A stretch of 64,000 nt of DNA from NCBI GenBank assembly GCA_022446965.1, contig JAKVBV010000002.1, positions 1 to 64,000 of the forward strand, written 5' to 3'. Every line of letters starts with the position of its first letter. Position 1 is the first letter of the stretch. Below are positions 1 through 8,720 of this stretch, piece after piece. This stretch comes from Phycisphaerales bacterium (GTDB taxonomy: Bacteria; Planctomycetota; Phycisphaerae; Phycisphaerales; SM1A02). A program made the translations under genes and the position numbers. The notes beneath the pieces were generated by a model. It was not told where the DNA came from. It saw nothing but the letters and a program-made list of their open reading frames with translations, and made no database searches.

Positions 1-2
1 GT

Positions 3-980
3 GTGAAGATCCTGAGCAATCTGGACATCTCCGAGCGGCGTGTTCCACAAGACGGCGACTGCAACGTGATGATCGAGGGTCGTCCCATCGACCTGCGTGT
101 GTCCACCATGCCGGGCAAGTACGGCGAGAAGGTGGTCATCCGAATCATCGACAGTCGGAACGCACGTCTGGGTCTTGATCAGTTGGGTTTCGGCCCGCGA
201 ATGCTCGAGTCGTGGAAGCGTGTGGTGGAACAACCCAACGGCATCGCGTTGGTCACCGGTCCGACGGGCTCTGGTAAGTCGACCACGCTGTACTCGGTAC
301 TGCAGTCGATCAGCACCGACGAGATGAACATCTCCACGATCGAAGATCCGGTGGAGGCACGCATCCCCGGCATCAACCAGGCGCAGGTGAACACCAAGGC
401 GGGCTTCACGTTTGCCGGTGCACTGCGGGCCATGCTGCGTCAGGACCCCGACATCATGATGGTGGGCGAAGTGCGTGACGGCGAAACCGCGGGCATCGTG
501 ACGCAGGCGGCCCTCACGGGGCACCTCGTGTTCTCCACGCTGCACACCAATGATGCGCCAAGTGCCGTCACCCGAATGGTGAATCTCGGCGTGGAGCCGT
601 ACCTGGTGGCAGCCACGTTGCGCGGTGTACTTGCCCAACGGCTGGTGCGCAAGATCTGCCCGCATTGCAAAGCGCCGATGACCTGTGATGATCGCACCAC
701 GGCGCTCATCGCGGCGGCTGGTGGTGATCCCACCGATGTGCACGCGGGTGCCGGGTGCAGTCGCTGTCGCAACACCGGCTATGCCGGACGCCTTGGCATC
801 TTTGAATTGATGGTGCCCGAAGGTGAGGTGCTCGATGCGATCGCAGCTGGTGAACCGCTGCAGTCGATTCGTGCCCGACTGGATGCGTCCGGATTCTGCA
901 CGCTTCGCGAAGACGGTTGGGAAAAGGTCGCCCGCGGGCTGACCACACCAGACGAGGTGCTGTACGCCGCTGCGCAGTGA
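3..980 (+). CDS. Type II secretion / type IV pilus assembly ATPase, GspE/PilB family (5' partial)
   Basis: Cytoplasmic hexameric ATPase that powers pseudopilus or pilus assembly. About 325 C-terminal residues are visible. The window opens inside the conserved NLDISERRVPQDG segment that precedes Walker A in this family, so the true start lies upstream and the GTG at 3 is not the start. Walker A GPTGSGKST is at about 259-285. The Asp box and Walker B (DPDIMMVGEVRD) follow at about 445-480, and the His box is STLHTND. A tetracysteine zinc site (CPHC, then CSRC) characteristic of GspE/PilB lies at about 657-770. The gspF/pilC-like gene follows 7 nt downstream, so the two are an operon. Which system it serves (secretion or pilus) cannot be decided from this end. 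Confidence 0.93.
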   Translation: MKILSNLDISERRVPQDGDCNVMIEGRPIDLRVSTMPGKYGEKVVIRIIDSRNARLGLDQLGFGPRMLESWKRVVEQPNGIALVTGPTGSGKSTTLYSVLQSISTDEMNISTIEDPVEARIPGINQAQVNTKAGFTFAGALRAMLRQDPDIMMVGEVRDGETAGIVTQAALTGHLVFSTLHTNDAPSAVTRMVNLGVEPYLVAATLRGVLAQRLVRKICPHCKAPMTCDDRTTALIAAAGGDPTDVHAGAGCSRCRNTGYAGRLGIFELMVPEGEVLDAIAAGEPLQSIRARLDASGFCTLREDGWEKVARGLTTPDEVLYAAAQ

Positions 981-987
981 GTGACGA

Positions 988-2253
988 ATGACCACCTTTC
1001 CCATCGACCAATCCAGTACCACGCCCGGTAGTTCGTTCGCATGGCGAGCGCGCCGCAGCGATGGCGAAGTGGTCACCGGCACGCTCGTGGCGGCAGACCG
1101 CGAGGCGGTGGCGGATCAGCTTCGTCATGACGGATTGATCGTCACCGCAATCAAGCCAGCCGGTCTGCATGTGGATTTCGATCAGGAGGCCGTGCAGATT
1201 CGCGCCTCGGCTGGTGCCCGCCGGATCAAGACAGCCGACGTGGCCGTGATCTGTCAACAGATGGGTGTGATGCTCGACACCGGTGTGCCGCTGCCCGAGG
1301 CGCTCGAATCGATCGAGCGACAAGCTCGCAAGCCTGAGGTCAAGGCACTCGTGCGTGACCTGCACACTGAGGTATGTGGCGGCACGCCGCTGAGTCGGTC
1401 GATGGCCGCTCGCCCGAAGATTTTCCCGCCGGTGGTGGTGAGCCTGGTGAAGGCATCCGAGGCCAGTGGCACGATGGCATTGATGCTCGACCGCGTCGGG
1501 GAATACCTCACGCGCGAATTGCGGACCAAGCGGCAGGTGACCGGGGCGCTTACGTATCCCGGCTTCATGCTGGGGACGGCCTTCGCCGTGGTCGCGTTCA
1601 TGCTGGTCGTTATTCTGCCGCGATTCGCTCGCATCTATGAGATGAAGGCGGCCACACTGCCAACGCCCACCAAGATCATGATGGCCGCTGGCGACTTTAT
1701 GCGCGAAGACTGGATGTTCTGGGCGCCCGCGCTGGTGGGCGGACTGATCGCGCTGCTCGTGTGGCGTCGTTCAGAGGGCGGCCGTCGCATGCTCGATTGG
1801 ATGTGGTTGCGCCTGCCTGTGATCGGGCCGATGGTGGCGCTGCTCTACGTGGCTCGTACGACCCGCACGATGGCCACGCTTCTGGCTGGCGGCGTGGGGC
1901 TGCTCGATGTAATCCGAATCTGTCGTGGCATCACCAACAACCGTGCCTTCGACGCCCTCTGGGTGGACATGGAATCGCGTGTGCGCGACGGCAAGCCCAT
2001 GAGCGGCGCCTTCGCCGACTCGGTGCACATTCCGCCGGATGTCGCCTCCATGATCGCATCGGGCGAGCGCAGTGGGCGTCTGCCTGAGGTGATGGAGAAG
2101 GTCGCCTCCCGCAGTGACGACACACTTGAGGCGGGCATCAAGCGGGCGACGTCGATGATCGAGCCTGTGCTGATCGTGGTGATGGGCATCATCGTGGGCT
2201 CGGTGGCGATGGCCCTGCTGCTGCCGGTGTTCAAGATGAGCAGCGTGGTCTAA
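988..2253 (+). CDS. Type II secretion / type IV pilus inner-membrane protein, GspF/PilC family
   Basis: Polytopic inner-membrane platform protein that works with the GspE/PilB ATPase encoded just upstream. The 421 residues begin with the typical short N-terminal segment (WRARRSDGEVVTGTL). Two GspF domains follow, each about 120 residues, with the signature VCQQMGVMLDTGVPLPEAL-like helix at about 90-110 and its repeat (TRTMATLLAGGVGLLDVI) at about 290. Three hydrophobic helices are visible, at about 190-210, 250-265 and 395-417, as expected. ATG start 7 nt after the upstream stop. The stop is 18 nt from the convergent dus stop, with no clear terminator between. Confidence 0.93.
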   Translation: MTTFPIDQSSTTPGSSFAWRARRSDGEVVTGTLVAADREAVADQLRHDGLIVTAIKPAGLHVDFDQEAVQIRASAGARRIKTADVAVICQQMGVMLDTGVPLPEALESIERQARKPEVKALVRDLHTEVCGGTPLSRSMAARPKIFPPVVVSLVKASEASGTMALMLDRVGEYLTRELRTKRQVTGALTYPGFMLGTAFAVVAFMLVVILPRFARIYEMKAATLPTPTKIMMAAGDFMREDWMFWAPALVGGLIALLVWRRSEGGRRMLDWMWLRLPVIGPMVALLYVARTTRTMATLLAGGVGLLDVIRICRGITNNRAFDALWVDMESRVRDGKPMSGAFADSVHIPPDVASMIASGERSGRLPEVMEKVASRSDDTLEAGIKRATSMIEPVLIVVMGIIVGSVAMALLLPVFKMSSVV

Positions 2254-2271
2254 GGCGACACGCCCGCTGAT

Positions 2272-3330
2272 TCAGGCGGTCGTCAGATCACGCGTTCTGG
2301 CATCGGCGGCCTTGCCTTCCAAAATCGGGTTCGGTGTCCATCCATCGCACGCCTTGGCATGCCAGAATCGCAAGACGCGCTCGATCTCAGCGGACGAGTT
2401 GGCGGTTCGAATGCCTTCTTTGAGCGGCTTCACATGGCCCATGGTGCGGGCGAACTTGGCGATGCCGCTGCGCATGCGATGCAGCGCGTTCCGCTCATCC
2501 AGGTGCTCCATGATGAGCTCCAGATGACGCAGCAAGTACTCGACCTTGGTCTTGAATGTCGGCTCGGGCACAGCCACGCCTTCGGTCAACACACCGTGGA
2601 TCTGATGGAACACCCAAGGGCGCCGCAACGCACCACGGGCGATCATCACGCCGTCACAGCCTGTGACATCCATCATGTGTTGCGCGTCAGCGGCGACTTC
2701 GATGTCACCATTGCCGATCACGGGGATGGCGTCGACCGCGTCAACGACAGCCTTGATGCCCTGTAAACACGCGCGGCCCTTGAAGAACTGCTCGGTGGTG
2801 CGGCCGTGCACCGTGACAGCCGCGATGCCCACCTGCTCCAACGCACGGGCAAGCGGTGGTCCGACGATGCGATCGTCATCCCATCCGAGTCGAATCTTGG
2901 CCGTGACTGGTTTGCCGGTGGATGGCGTGATGGCCTCGACGATGCGTTCGGCCAGCCGCACGGTGGAGTCGACATCACACAGCAGCAGTGAACCACCGTG
3001 CTTCTTAGCGACTTTGTCGACGGGGCAGCCCATGTTGATGTCGATCACGTCGGCGCCGTTGTTCACCGCCCATCGTGCGGCGTCTGGCAATGGGTCATGT
3101 TCATTGCCGTAGAGCTGCATGCACAGTGGTTCGTCGCCAGGTGCAGTGGCGGCCAACGCCAGCGCCTTGGGTGAGCCACGCAGCAGGCTGTGCACATTGA
3201 GCAGATCCGTGCTGGCGAGGCCAACACCGCCAATCGACCGGCACAACAGGCGAAACGGCAGGTCAGTATGCCCCGCCATCGGCGCAAGTAGGGCAGGAGA
3301 GTCGAGTTGGATAGATCCAATCGTAAGCAT
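2272..3330 (-). CDS. dus: tRNA-dihydrouridine synthase
   Basis: FMN-dependent enzyme that reduces specific uridines in the tRNA D-loop. Visible family motifs in order: PMAGHTDLPFRLLCR at the N-terminus, MQLYGNE, DINMGCPVDKV (the Cys is the catalytic acid), KIRLGWDDD, TVHGRTTEQFFKG, IPVIGNGDI and GVMIARGALRRPW (FMN phosphate site). The start at 3330 (MLTIGSIQLDSP) puts the FMN-binding beta strand about 15 residues in, as in relatives; the open frame continues further 5' without homology. About 352 residues, normal for the family. The subtype (DusA/B/C) is not assigned. The 5' end lies close to a decayed gene fragment on the other strand. Confidence 0.93.
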   Translation of the reverse strand: MLTIGSIQLDSPALLAPMAGHTDLPFRLLCRSIGGVGLASTDLLNVHSLLRGSPKALALAATAPGDEPLCMQLYGNEHDPLPDAARWAVNNGADVIDINMGCPVDKVAKKHGGSLLLCDVDSTVRLAERIVEAITPSTGKPVTAKIRLGWDDDRIVGPPLARALEQVGIAAVTVHGRTTEQFFKGRACLQGIKAVVDAVDAIPVIGNGDIEVAADAQHMMDVTGCDGVMIARGALRRPWVFHQIHGVLTEGVAVPEPTFKTKVEYLLRHLELIMEHLDERNALHRMRSGIAKFARTMGHVKPLKEGIRTANSSAEIERVLRFWHAKACDGWTPNPILEGKAADARTRDLTTA

Positions 3331-3376
3331 GCAGTGCCTGTGATGGTCGCGTCGCCCGGCAAGGCGTGCAAGGGCC

Positions 3377-3601
3377 ATGGTTGATGATTGCGCAGCCACC
3401 AGCCAGCCCCATTTGCTGGCCACCACCGGCGTGGGCTTCGCCACGGATCATGTGACCAATCACGCCGATCCCGGGGTGATCTACATGGGTGAGGTGGTCT
3501 GGAGCTTCCTCGGCCCGGATCACATTCAAACCCACTGGTGGAGCTTCTAGGACGGCGTGAAGAGCGATCCACTGACCTTCGATCTGCACCGCGTGCCCTG
3601 A
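3377..3601 (+). pseudogene. Decayed C-terminal fragment resembling a DUF1579-type protein
   Basis: The frame starting at 3377 reads a protein-like stretch (VDDCAATSQPHLLATTGVGF, then MGEVVWSFLGPDHIQTHWW). A TAG at 3548-3550 interrupts it, and it resumes in the same frame as DGVKSDPLTFDLHRVP before a TGA at 3599-3601. The arrangement of a QP-hydrophobic strand, a D-H-I-(Q/R)-T-x-W strand, DGK/DGV and a closing E/DL-x-R-V strand is what I recall of the C-terminal beta strands of DUF1579-like (heme-binding/lipocalin-like fold) proteins. The N-terminal half and any start are missing. I infer a remnant left between dus and dnaK. The family name is from memory. Confidence 0.5.
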
Positions 3602-3687
3602 CGCTGCCGTTCTGGCAGTCTCCTGAGCCCATTTCGCCACTTCCGCGGGCAATTGTGTGCGGCAACTGTGCCATTGCCCGGGTGGGT

Positions 3688-3704
3688 TTGGCACGCTGAT
3701 TGCA
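3688..3704 (+). promoter_or_regulatory. Sigma-54 (RpoN) promoter of dnaK
   Basis: TTGGCACG at 3688-3695, four bases, then TTGCA at 3700-3704. This is a perfect match to the -24/-12 consensus TGGCACG-N4-TTGCA, with the invariant GG and GC at the right spacing. The predicted transcription start is near 3715, giving a leader of about 65 nt before the dnaK ATG, which has a strong ribosome site. Nothing else downstream could use it. I found no second match this good in the window. An enhancer-binding activator would be required. Confidence 0.8.
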
Positions 3705-3778
3705 ACAGGTGATACAGCGGGCACGGGCCTGTGACGGCCGATTCGGGCAGGAGTCCGGCGGCCAGAAGGAGGACACGA

Positions 3779-5680
3779 ATGTCCAAGATCATCGGTATCG
3801 ACCTTGGCACCACCAACAGCTGCGTTGCTGTGATGGAGGGCGATCAGCCCAAGGTGCTCATCAATGCTTCCGGGAACCGCACAACGCCGTCCGTCGTGGC
3901 GTTCACCGACAAGGGTGACCGCCTCGTGGGCGAGCCTGCACGTCACCAGCAGGTGACCAACCCCACCAACACACTCTTCTCCGTCAAGCGTTTCATGGGT
4001 CGTCGTCATGACGAAGTCCAGAGCGAAGAGAAGATGGTGCCCTACACGTTGTCTGGCGACGATCTCGTCACCATTGGTGTCGGGGACAAGAACTACACGC
4101 CGCCGGAAGTGTCGGCCATGGTGCTGCGTGAGCTCAAGCGGATCGCTGAGGAGTACCTCGGCGAGAGCGTGACTCGTGCCGTCATCACCGTGCCGGCCTA
4201 CTTCAACGACGCGCAGCGTCAGGCCACCAAGGATGCCGGCGAAATCGCCGGGCTCACGGTGGAACGCATCATCAACGAGCCTACGGCCGCCGCGCTGGCC
4301 TACGGTCTTGAGAAGAAGACCAACACCAAGATCGCCGTGTTTGACCTCGGCGGTGGCACGTTTGACGTGTCCGTACTGGACATCGGCGACGGGGTGTTTG
4401 AGGTGCTTGCTACGCATGGTGATACACACCTTGGTGGTGATGACTTTGACCAGGTGCTCATCGATCATCTCGCTGAGGAATTCCGCAAGACCGAGGGCAT
4501 CGACATCCGCACCGACGCGATGGCGCTACAGCGGCTCAAGGAAGCTGCCGAGAAGGCCAAGTGCGAACTGTCGCAGCAACTGGAAACCACGGTGAACCTG
4601 CCGTTCATCACGGCCGATCAGAATGGCCCCAAGCACCTGCAGGTGACCATCACTCGTGCCACCTTCGAGGCGCTGGCCAAGGATCTGCTCGACCGTCTCA
4701 TCAAGCCGTGCAAGACGGCCATGAGCGACGCAGGACTGAGAACCGGTCAGATCGGCGAAGTGGTGATGGTGGGTGGTTCCACTCGTATCCCCAAGGTGCA
4801 GGAGATCGCCAAGGAGATCTTCGGTACGGGTGAGTTGGACAAGTCCATCAATCCCGACGAGGTCGTGGCGGTTGGTGCCGCGATTCAGGGTGGTGTGCTG
4901 CAGGGTGACGTCAAGGACGTGCTGCTGCTGGATGTGACGCCACTGAGCCTGGGTGTGGAGACACTTGGTGGACTGATGACCAGCCTCATCGAGAAGAACA
5001 CCACGATCCCCACGTCGAAGAAGGAGACCTTCTCGACTGCGGCAGACAGCCAGACATCGGTCACGATTCATGTGCTCCAAGGTGAACGTGAGTTCGCCAA
5101 GGACAATCGCACGTTGGGCAAGTTCGACCTGACGGACATCCCGCCGGCGCCACGTGGCATGCCGCAGATCGAAGTGGAGTTCGCCCTTGATGCCAACGGC
5201 ATCCTCAAGGTGTCCGCCACAGACAAGGCCACAGGCAAGAGCCAGAACATCGAGATCACTGGTTCCTCGGGCATGTCTAAGGACGAGATTGAGAAAATGA
5301 AGGCTGACGCCGAGGCCCATGCCAGCGAAGACAAGGCGCGTCGTGAACTCATCGAGGTGCGCAACCAGGGCGAGCAGATCGCCTATCAGGTGCGCAAGCA
5401 ACTCGAAGAGCATGGCGACAAGGTTGATGCGTCCACGATGGGCACCATCGAGTCGGCCGTCTCCAATCTCGAGGAGAAGCTCAAGGGTGACGACAAGGCC
5501 GCCATCGAGGCCGCCATCAAGCAGGTCACCGATGCGGCACAAGAGCTGGGCAAGGCGGCCTACGAGGCTGCCGCCGCACAGCAGGGCGAAGGCGATGCCC
5601 CAGAGGCGACCGCCGAAGCCACCGCTGACGACGTCATCGACGCAGAGTATGAGGTGAAGGACGACCAGTCCGGATCCTGA
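3779..5680 (+). CDS. dnaK: Chaperone DnaK (Hsp70)
   Basis: ATP-dependent cytoplasmic chaperone. The protein starts [21 protein letters not shown], the canonical phosphate-1 loop, and has [18 protein letters not shown] and the [10 protein letters not shown] phosphate-2/adenosine motifs. The substrate-binding domain ([14 protein letters not shown]) starts near residue 390, and an acidic EEF-free tail ends in QSGS. The start at 3779 is preceded by AAGGAGG at about 3766-3772; upstream in-frame codons have no homology. 633 residues is normal. dnaJ and grpE are not adjacent. The sigma-54 promoter at 3688-3704 suggests regulation unlike the usual CIRCE/HrcA or sigma-32 control. A hairpin terminator follows at 5729-5759. 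Confidence 0.98.
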   Translation: MSKIIGIDLGTTNSCVAVMEGDQPKVLINASGNRTTPSVVAFTDKGDRLVGEPARHQQVTNPTNTLFSVKRFMGRRHDEVQSEEKMVPYTLSGDDLVTIGVGDKNYTPPEVSAMVLRELKRIAEEYLGESVTRAVITVPAYFNDAQRQATKDAGEIAGLTVERIINEPTAAALAYGLEKKTNTKIAVFDLGGGTFDVSVLDIGDGVFEVLATHGDTHLGGDDFDQVLIDHLAEEFRKTEGIDIRTDAMALQRLKEAAEKAKCELSQQLETTVNLPFITADQNGPKHLQVTITRATFEALAKDLLDRLIKPCKTAMSDAGLRTGQIGEVVMVGGSTRIPKVQEIAKEIFGTGELDKSINPDEVVAVGAAIQGGVLQGDVKDVLLLDVTPLSLGVETLGGLMTSLIEKNTTIPTSKKETFSTAADSQTSVTIHVLQGEREFAKDNRTLGKFDLTDIPPAPRGMPQIEVEFALDANGILKVSATDKATGKSQNIEITGSSGMSKDEIEKMKADAEAHASEDKARRELIEVRNQGEQIAYQVRKQLEEHGDKVDASTMGTIESAVSNLEEKLKGDDKAAIEAAIKQVTDAAQELGKAAYEAAAAQQGEGDAPEATAEATADDVIDAEYEVKDDQSGS

Positions 5681-5728
5681 CGAGGCACACGCCGTCCTTC
5701 CTGGGACAGGAATGACGGAATCTCACGG

Positions 5729-5760
5729 AACGCCCCGGGCAGTGGTTGCACGGGGCGTTT
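5729..5760 (+). terminator. Rho-independent-like terminator after dnaK
   Basis: AACGCCCC (5729-5736) pairs with GGGGCGTT (5752-5759), an 8-bp GC-rich stem around a 15-nt loop, followed by a short T run. It lies about 50 nt after the dnaK stop. Confidence 0.65.
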
Positions 5761-5766
5761 CGTATG

Positions 5767-5787
5767 AAAAGGTGTCAGACACCTTTT
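5767..5787. repeat. GTCAGAC-centred palindrome, copy 1
   Basis: AAAAGGTGTC-A-GACACCTTTT, a perfect 10-bp inverted repeat about one base, between the dnaK terminator and the M14 peptidase gene. Related copies lie at 10029, 12538 and 14908. It could also fold as an 8-bp stem with a 5-nt loop and a T run, so a bidirectional terminator role is possible. Confidence 0.7.
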
Positions 5788-5856
5788 CTTGCTCCACTTC
5801 TTCAGCGACACTGAGGGGGAGCACCCTGTCCTGGGGAGGGCGAGAGGAGTCTCTTG

Positions 5857-8106
5857 ATGTTGCTGACCACGATTGCGCTGGCCCCGTGCCTCGTCGCTGA
5901 TGTCCCCATGCCTGATCCCGCCGACTACATCGGCAAGCGCATCGTGCAGGTGCAGATCGATGACCCCATGCAGGTGCGTGCCTTGATGGACGGCGGGCTG
6001 GATTGCCTCGCGTGCACGCCAAGCCCGGGCAGCCACCAGTGGGTGGTGGACGACATTGATCTGGCGACCCTTTCAACGATGGGGCTGCAGTGGACACCCG
6101 TGGTCGACGACCTGTCTCGGTACATGGAAGATCGGAACGCCGAACGCCGCGCCGCTCGAGCCGCTCGTGGCGATGCGTTCTACGACGACTACCGAACTCT
6201 TGATGAGTTCAATAGCCGAATGGACACCCTTGTAGAGCTTTATCCGAACATCGTCACACCTATCACCATTGGCCAGAGTCATGAGGGTCGCGACATCCGG
6301 GGCTTCATCCTGTCCGTGGGAGAGGCTCAAGACCGGCCGGCCATTCTGTTCAACGGGTGCCAGCATGCCCGTGAGTGGATCTCACCGATGACAGTCATGT
6401 ACATCGGCGAAGAACTCGCCAAGGGTGCCGGTGCAGACCCCACGATTACCGAGTTGCTCCAGCGATTGGAAGTGATCGTGATTCCGGTCGTCAATCCTGA
6501 TGGATTCGAGCACACCTATGCGGCTGGTGGCTACCGCTTCTGGCGCAAGAACCGCCGCGACAATGGCGGCTCATGCATGGGCGTGGATCTCAACCGCAAC
6601 TGGGGCATCGATTGGAATGGCGGTCAGAGCACCAGCGAAGATCCATGCAGTGACATCTATGTCGGCCCCGGGTCCATGAGTGAGCCCGAAGTGCAGGCGC
6701 TCGGCGACTACTGCCTGAATCATGGCAACATCGTGGCCCAGATCGATTACCACTCGCACGGCGACTTGATCCTAGAACCACTGGGATACTCGTCCACGCA
6801 GCCTCCGGATTGGGAGGAGATCCATGAGTTGGGCCTGGACATGCGGAGCGCCATCGGCGCCGTGCACGGGCGGTACTACACCACTGATACCCCTTGCAAC
6901 ATTCTGTACTGCGCCAGTGGCACGCTGATCGACTGGCCCCATGAGGTCTATGGGTCGATGGCCTACTGCATCGAGTTGCGTGGACCGGGCTTTGATGCGC
7001 CGCCATCGGAGATTCGCCCTTGTGCCGAAGAGAACCTGCAAGGTGCCATCGCAATGATGGCCCGCTTTGGTGAGTCAGTGTCCATCACATTGCCCGGCGG
7101 TGCGCCTGAGTATGTACACACCGAAGACGACACGACGTTTGCGGTCCGTCTGGAAGCGATCAATGAGTCTGTAGATACCGCTACGCTTCGCTGGCGTGGC
7201 GGCGATGGTGGGTTCATTCCCTCCGATCTGGTCTATGTCGACGGAGAAGATTGGGAGGCCACACTGCCACCATTCATCTGCGAGAGCGATCCTGAATTCT
7301 TCATCGCCGTTGATACGGTTGAGGGGTCATCCGTGTACCTGCCGGCCGAAGGCATGACGGCACCATTTGCAGCCGAGCCTATCTCAGATGCAGAAATCAG
7401 CTTTGAGCACAGTGGCGAAGATGACGCAGGCTGGACTAGTGCCGGCGACGCCATCGATGGCCAATGGGAAGTTGGCACGCCAGTTGGGGGTGGTTTGCGC
7501 GGTGATCCGCCGCAGGATGCAGATGGCAATGACCTCTGCTGGCTGACTGACAACGTTGAGGGCAACAGCGATGTGGACGGAGGCACTGCCACGCTCATCA
7601 CCCCGCCGCTGAACTACGGCGGGCTTGGCTTGGTGCTCCGGTACTCGCGTTGGTTCGACAACACATTCGGCGCCGCACCGGGCGAAGATTTCTTCCGCGT
7701 TGCGTGGACAGACGACCTCGCCTCGGGCAGTTGGAATCCAGTTGAAGTGGTCGGCCCCGATGGGGCAGGCACGACTGGGGGCTGGATCGATGTTGAAATC
7801 GATCTTGATGCCTTGGCGGTTCCGCAAGTCGGTCCCATCTGGCTGCGATTCAATGCAGAGGATCTCGGCGACGGTAGCGTGGTCGAAGCCGGCGTCGACG
7901 CCATCTCGCTCACTCGGGTCATCTGCGAAGACGACACCGAGCCGTGCGCGGGTGATGTCGATGGCGACGGCATGGTGGGTGTCAATGACATCCTTGCCGT
8001 GCTTGCCGCCTTTGGAAGTGACGATACATCAGGCGACGCCAACGGCGACGGATTCGTCGACGTGAACGACATTCTGACGGTGGTTGGTGCGTGGGGTGAT
8101 TGCTGA
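5857..8106 (+). CDS. Secreted M14 zinc carboxypeptidase with dockerin-like C-terminal tail
   Basis: Exported metallocarboxypeptidase that removes C-terminal residues from peptides. A short signal peptide (MLLTTIALAPCLVA) leads into a propeptide-like region. The M14 domain spans about residues 115-410, with zinc ligands H170 and E173 (CQHAREW), H299 (DYHSHGD), the substrate-binding NPDGFEHTY and DLNRNWG, and catalytic E373 (YCIELRG). A beta-rich region follows. The last ~50 residues hold two dockerin-type calcium loops (DVDGDGMVGVNDI and DANGDGFVDVNDI). ATG at 5857 was chosen because AGGAG lies 8 nt upstream; the TTG one codon earlier is less likely. The tail is typical of Phycisphaerae secreted proteins and probably serves sorting or anchoring; that role is inference. 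Confidence 0.92.
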   Translation: MLLTTIALAPCLVADVPMPDPADYIGKRIVQVQIDDPMQVRALMDGGLDCLACTPSPGSHQWVVDDIDLATLSTMGLQWTPVVDDLSRYMEDRNAERRAARAARGDAFYDDYRTLDEFNSRMDTLVELYPNIVTPITIGQSHEGRDIRGFILSVGEAQDRPAILFNGCQHAREWISPMTVMYIGEELAKGAGADPTITELLQRLEVIVIPVVNPDGFEHTYAAGGYRFWRKNRRDNGGSCMGVDLNRNWGIDWNGGQSTSEDPCSDIYVGPGSMSEPEVQALGDYCLNHGNIVAQIDYHSHGDLILEPLGYSSTQPPDWEEIHELGLDMRSAIGAVHGRYYTTDTPCNILYCASGTLIDWPHEVYGSMAYCIELRGPGFDAPPSEIRPCAEENLQGAIAMMARFGESVSITLPGGAPEYVHTEDDTTFAVRLEAINESVDTATLRWRGGDGGFIPSDLVYVDGEDWEATLPPFICESDPEFFIAVDTVEGSSVYLPAEGMTAPFAAEPISDAEISFEHSGEDDAGWTSAGDAIDGQWEVGTPVGGGLRGDPPQDADGNDLCWLTDNVEGNSDVDGGTATLITPPLNYGGLGLVLRYSRWFDNTFGAAPGEDFFRVAWTDDLASGSWNPVEVVGPDGAGTTGGWIDVEIDLDALAVPQVGPIWLRFNAEDLGDGSVVEAGVDAISLTRVICEDDTEPCAGDVDGDGMVGVNDILAVLAAFGSDDTSGDANGDGFVDVNDILTVVGAWGDC

Positions 8107-8108
8107 AC

Positions 8109-8129
8109 AGGGCGGCCCCAGTCCGCCCT
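8109..8129 (+). terminator. Hairpin after the M14 peptidase gene
   Basis: AGGGCGG (8109-8115) and CCGCCCT (8123-8129) form a 7-bp stem with a 7-nt loop, 3 nt after the stop. There is no U tract, so termination is likely but not certain. Confidence 0.4.
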
Positions 8130-8244
8130 CTGGTGCGGTGACCTGGGGCTCGTCGGGGAACGCGACAGCCCGGACATGGTGACGCAGAAGGCGACATGGT
8201 TGCAGAAAGTTTTCTCGGGCCTGAACCTCAAGAAGGATTGAGAT

Positions 8245-8553
8245 ATGAACCAGCCAAGGACATCCCGGGCCGCCTGGAACATCTTCCTCGTGTTCATACT
8301 CATCCTCGAGGTGATCGCAATGCTTGCATGGGCCATGGATTGGCCCATCAAGAAGTATGCCTTGGTTCCGAATGTCATCCTGGGAGCCTTGATCATCGGG
8401 TTTATCGTCGGCTGGGACTGGAGGCAGATGAAGCGGCGGGAGGCGCAGGGAGAACGCTTCTGGCTCTTCCAGTTCATCCTCGTGTTGATTCTCATTGCCC
8501 TGGCGGTGACCGTGGGCTGGATCATCCTCTCCGGTGGTGCACCCTGGTCCTGA
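8245..8553 (+). CDS. Small integral membrane protein, unknown function
   Basis: 102 residues with three hydrophobic stretches: about 12-32 (IFLVFILILEVIAMLAWAM), 40-58 (VPNVILGALIIGFIVGW) and 75-97 (FQFILVLILIALAVTVGWII). They are separated by a basic cytoplasmic-type loop (RQMKRREAQGER). A ribosome site AAGGAT lies 9 nt before the ATG. The gene stands alone between two larger same-strand genes. I do not recognise the family. An antisense frame across it looks artefactual because it lacks protein-like composition here. Confidence 0.65.
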   Translation: MNQPRTSRAAWNIFLVFILILEVIAMLAWAMDWPIKKYALVPNVILGALIIGFIVGWDWRQMKRREAQGERFWLFQFILVLILIALAVTVGWIILSGGAPWS

Positions 8554-8562
8554 GTCCAAGTG

Positions 8563-8720
8563 TCAGGCGTTGCAGGGACCCCGTCCATCGCCGTATGTAC
8601 CTTGGATGAAAAAGCCACGAAGGTCCAGGTGTCCTTGGGGCCTGCGCCAAATCGTTTGGCCTTGAATGTCATGTATTCCGGCAAGTCCTGTGCATAGTGC
8701 AGGCAGTAGGCTGAAGGCAT
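8563..8720 (-). pseudogene. Possible frameshifted small gene remnant
   Basis: Reading leftwards from ATG 8720, the frame gives MPSAYCLHYAQDLPEYMTFK then AKRFGAGP, which looks like real protein. If one base is added in the C run (G run 8637-8640 on the plus strand), the reading continues GHLDLRGFFIQGTYGDGRG and stops at 8563-8565. Without that base the frame runs on antisense through the neighbouring gene and loses protein character. I infer a ~52-codon gene or C-terminal fragment with a single-base deletion. It overlaps the start of the plus-strand Gfo/Idh gene by 2 bases. The family is not identified. Confidence 0.35.

Noticed and set aside
3263-4468. Long minus-strand open frame (401 codons) over dnaK
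   Set aside because: Antisense to the well-conserved dnaK, His/Val/Asp-rich composition expected of a shadow frame in GC-rich DNA; no motifs.
5701-6125. Minus-strand frames near the dnaK terminator (124-158 codons)
   Set aside because: Run through the terminator and palindrome and antisense to the M14 signal region; no protein features.
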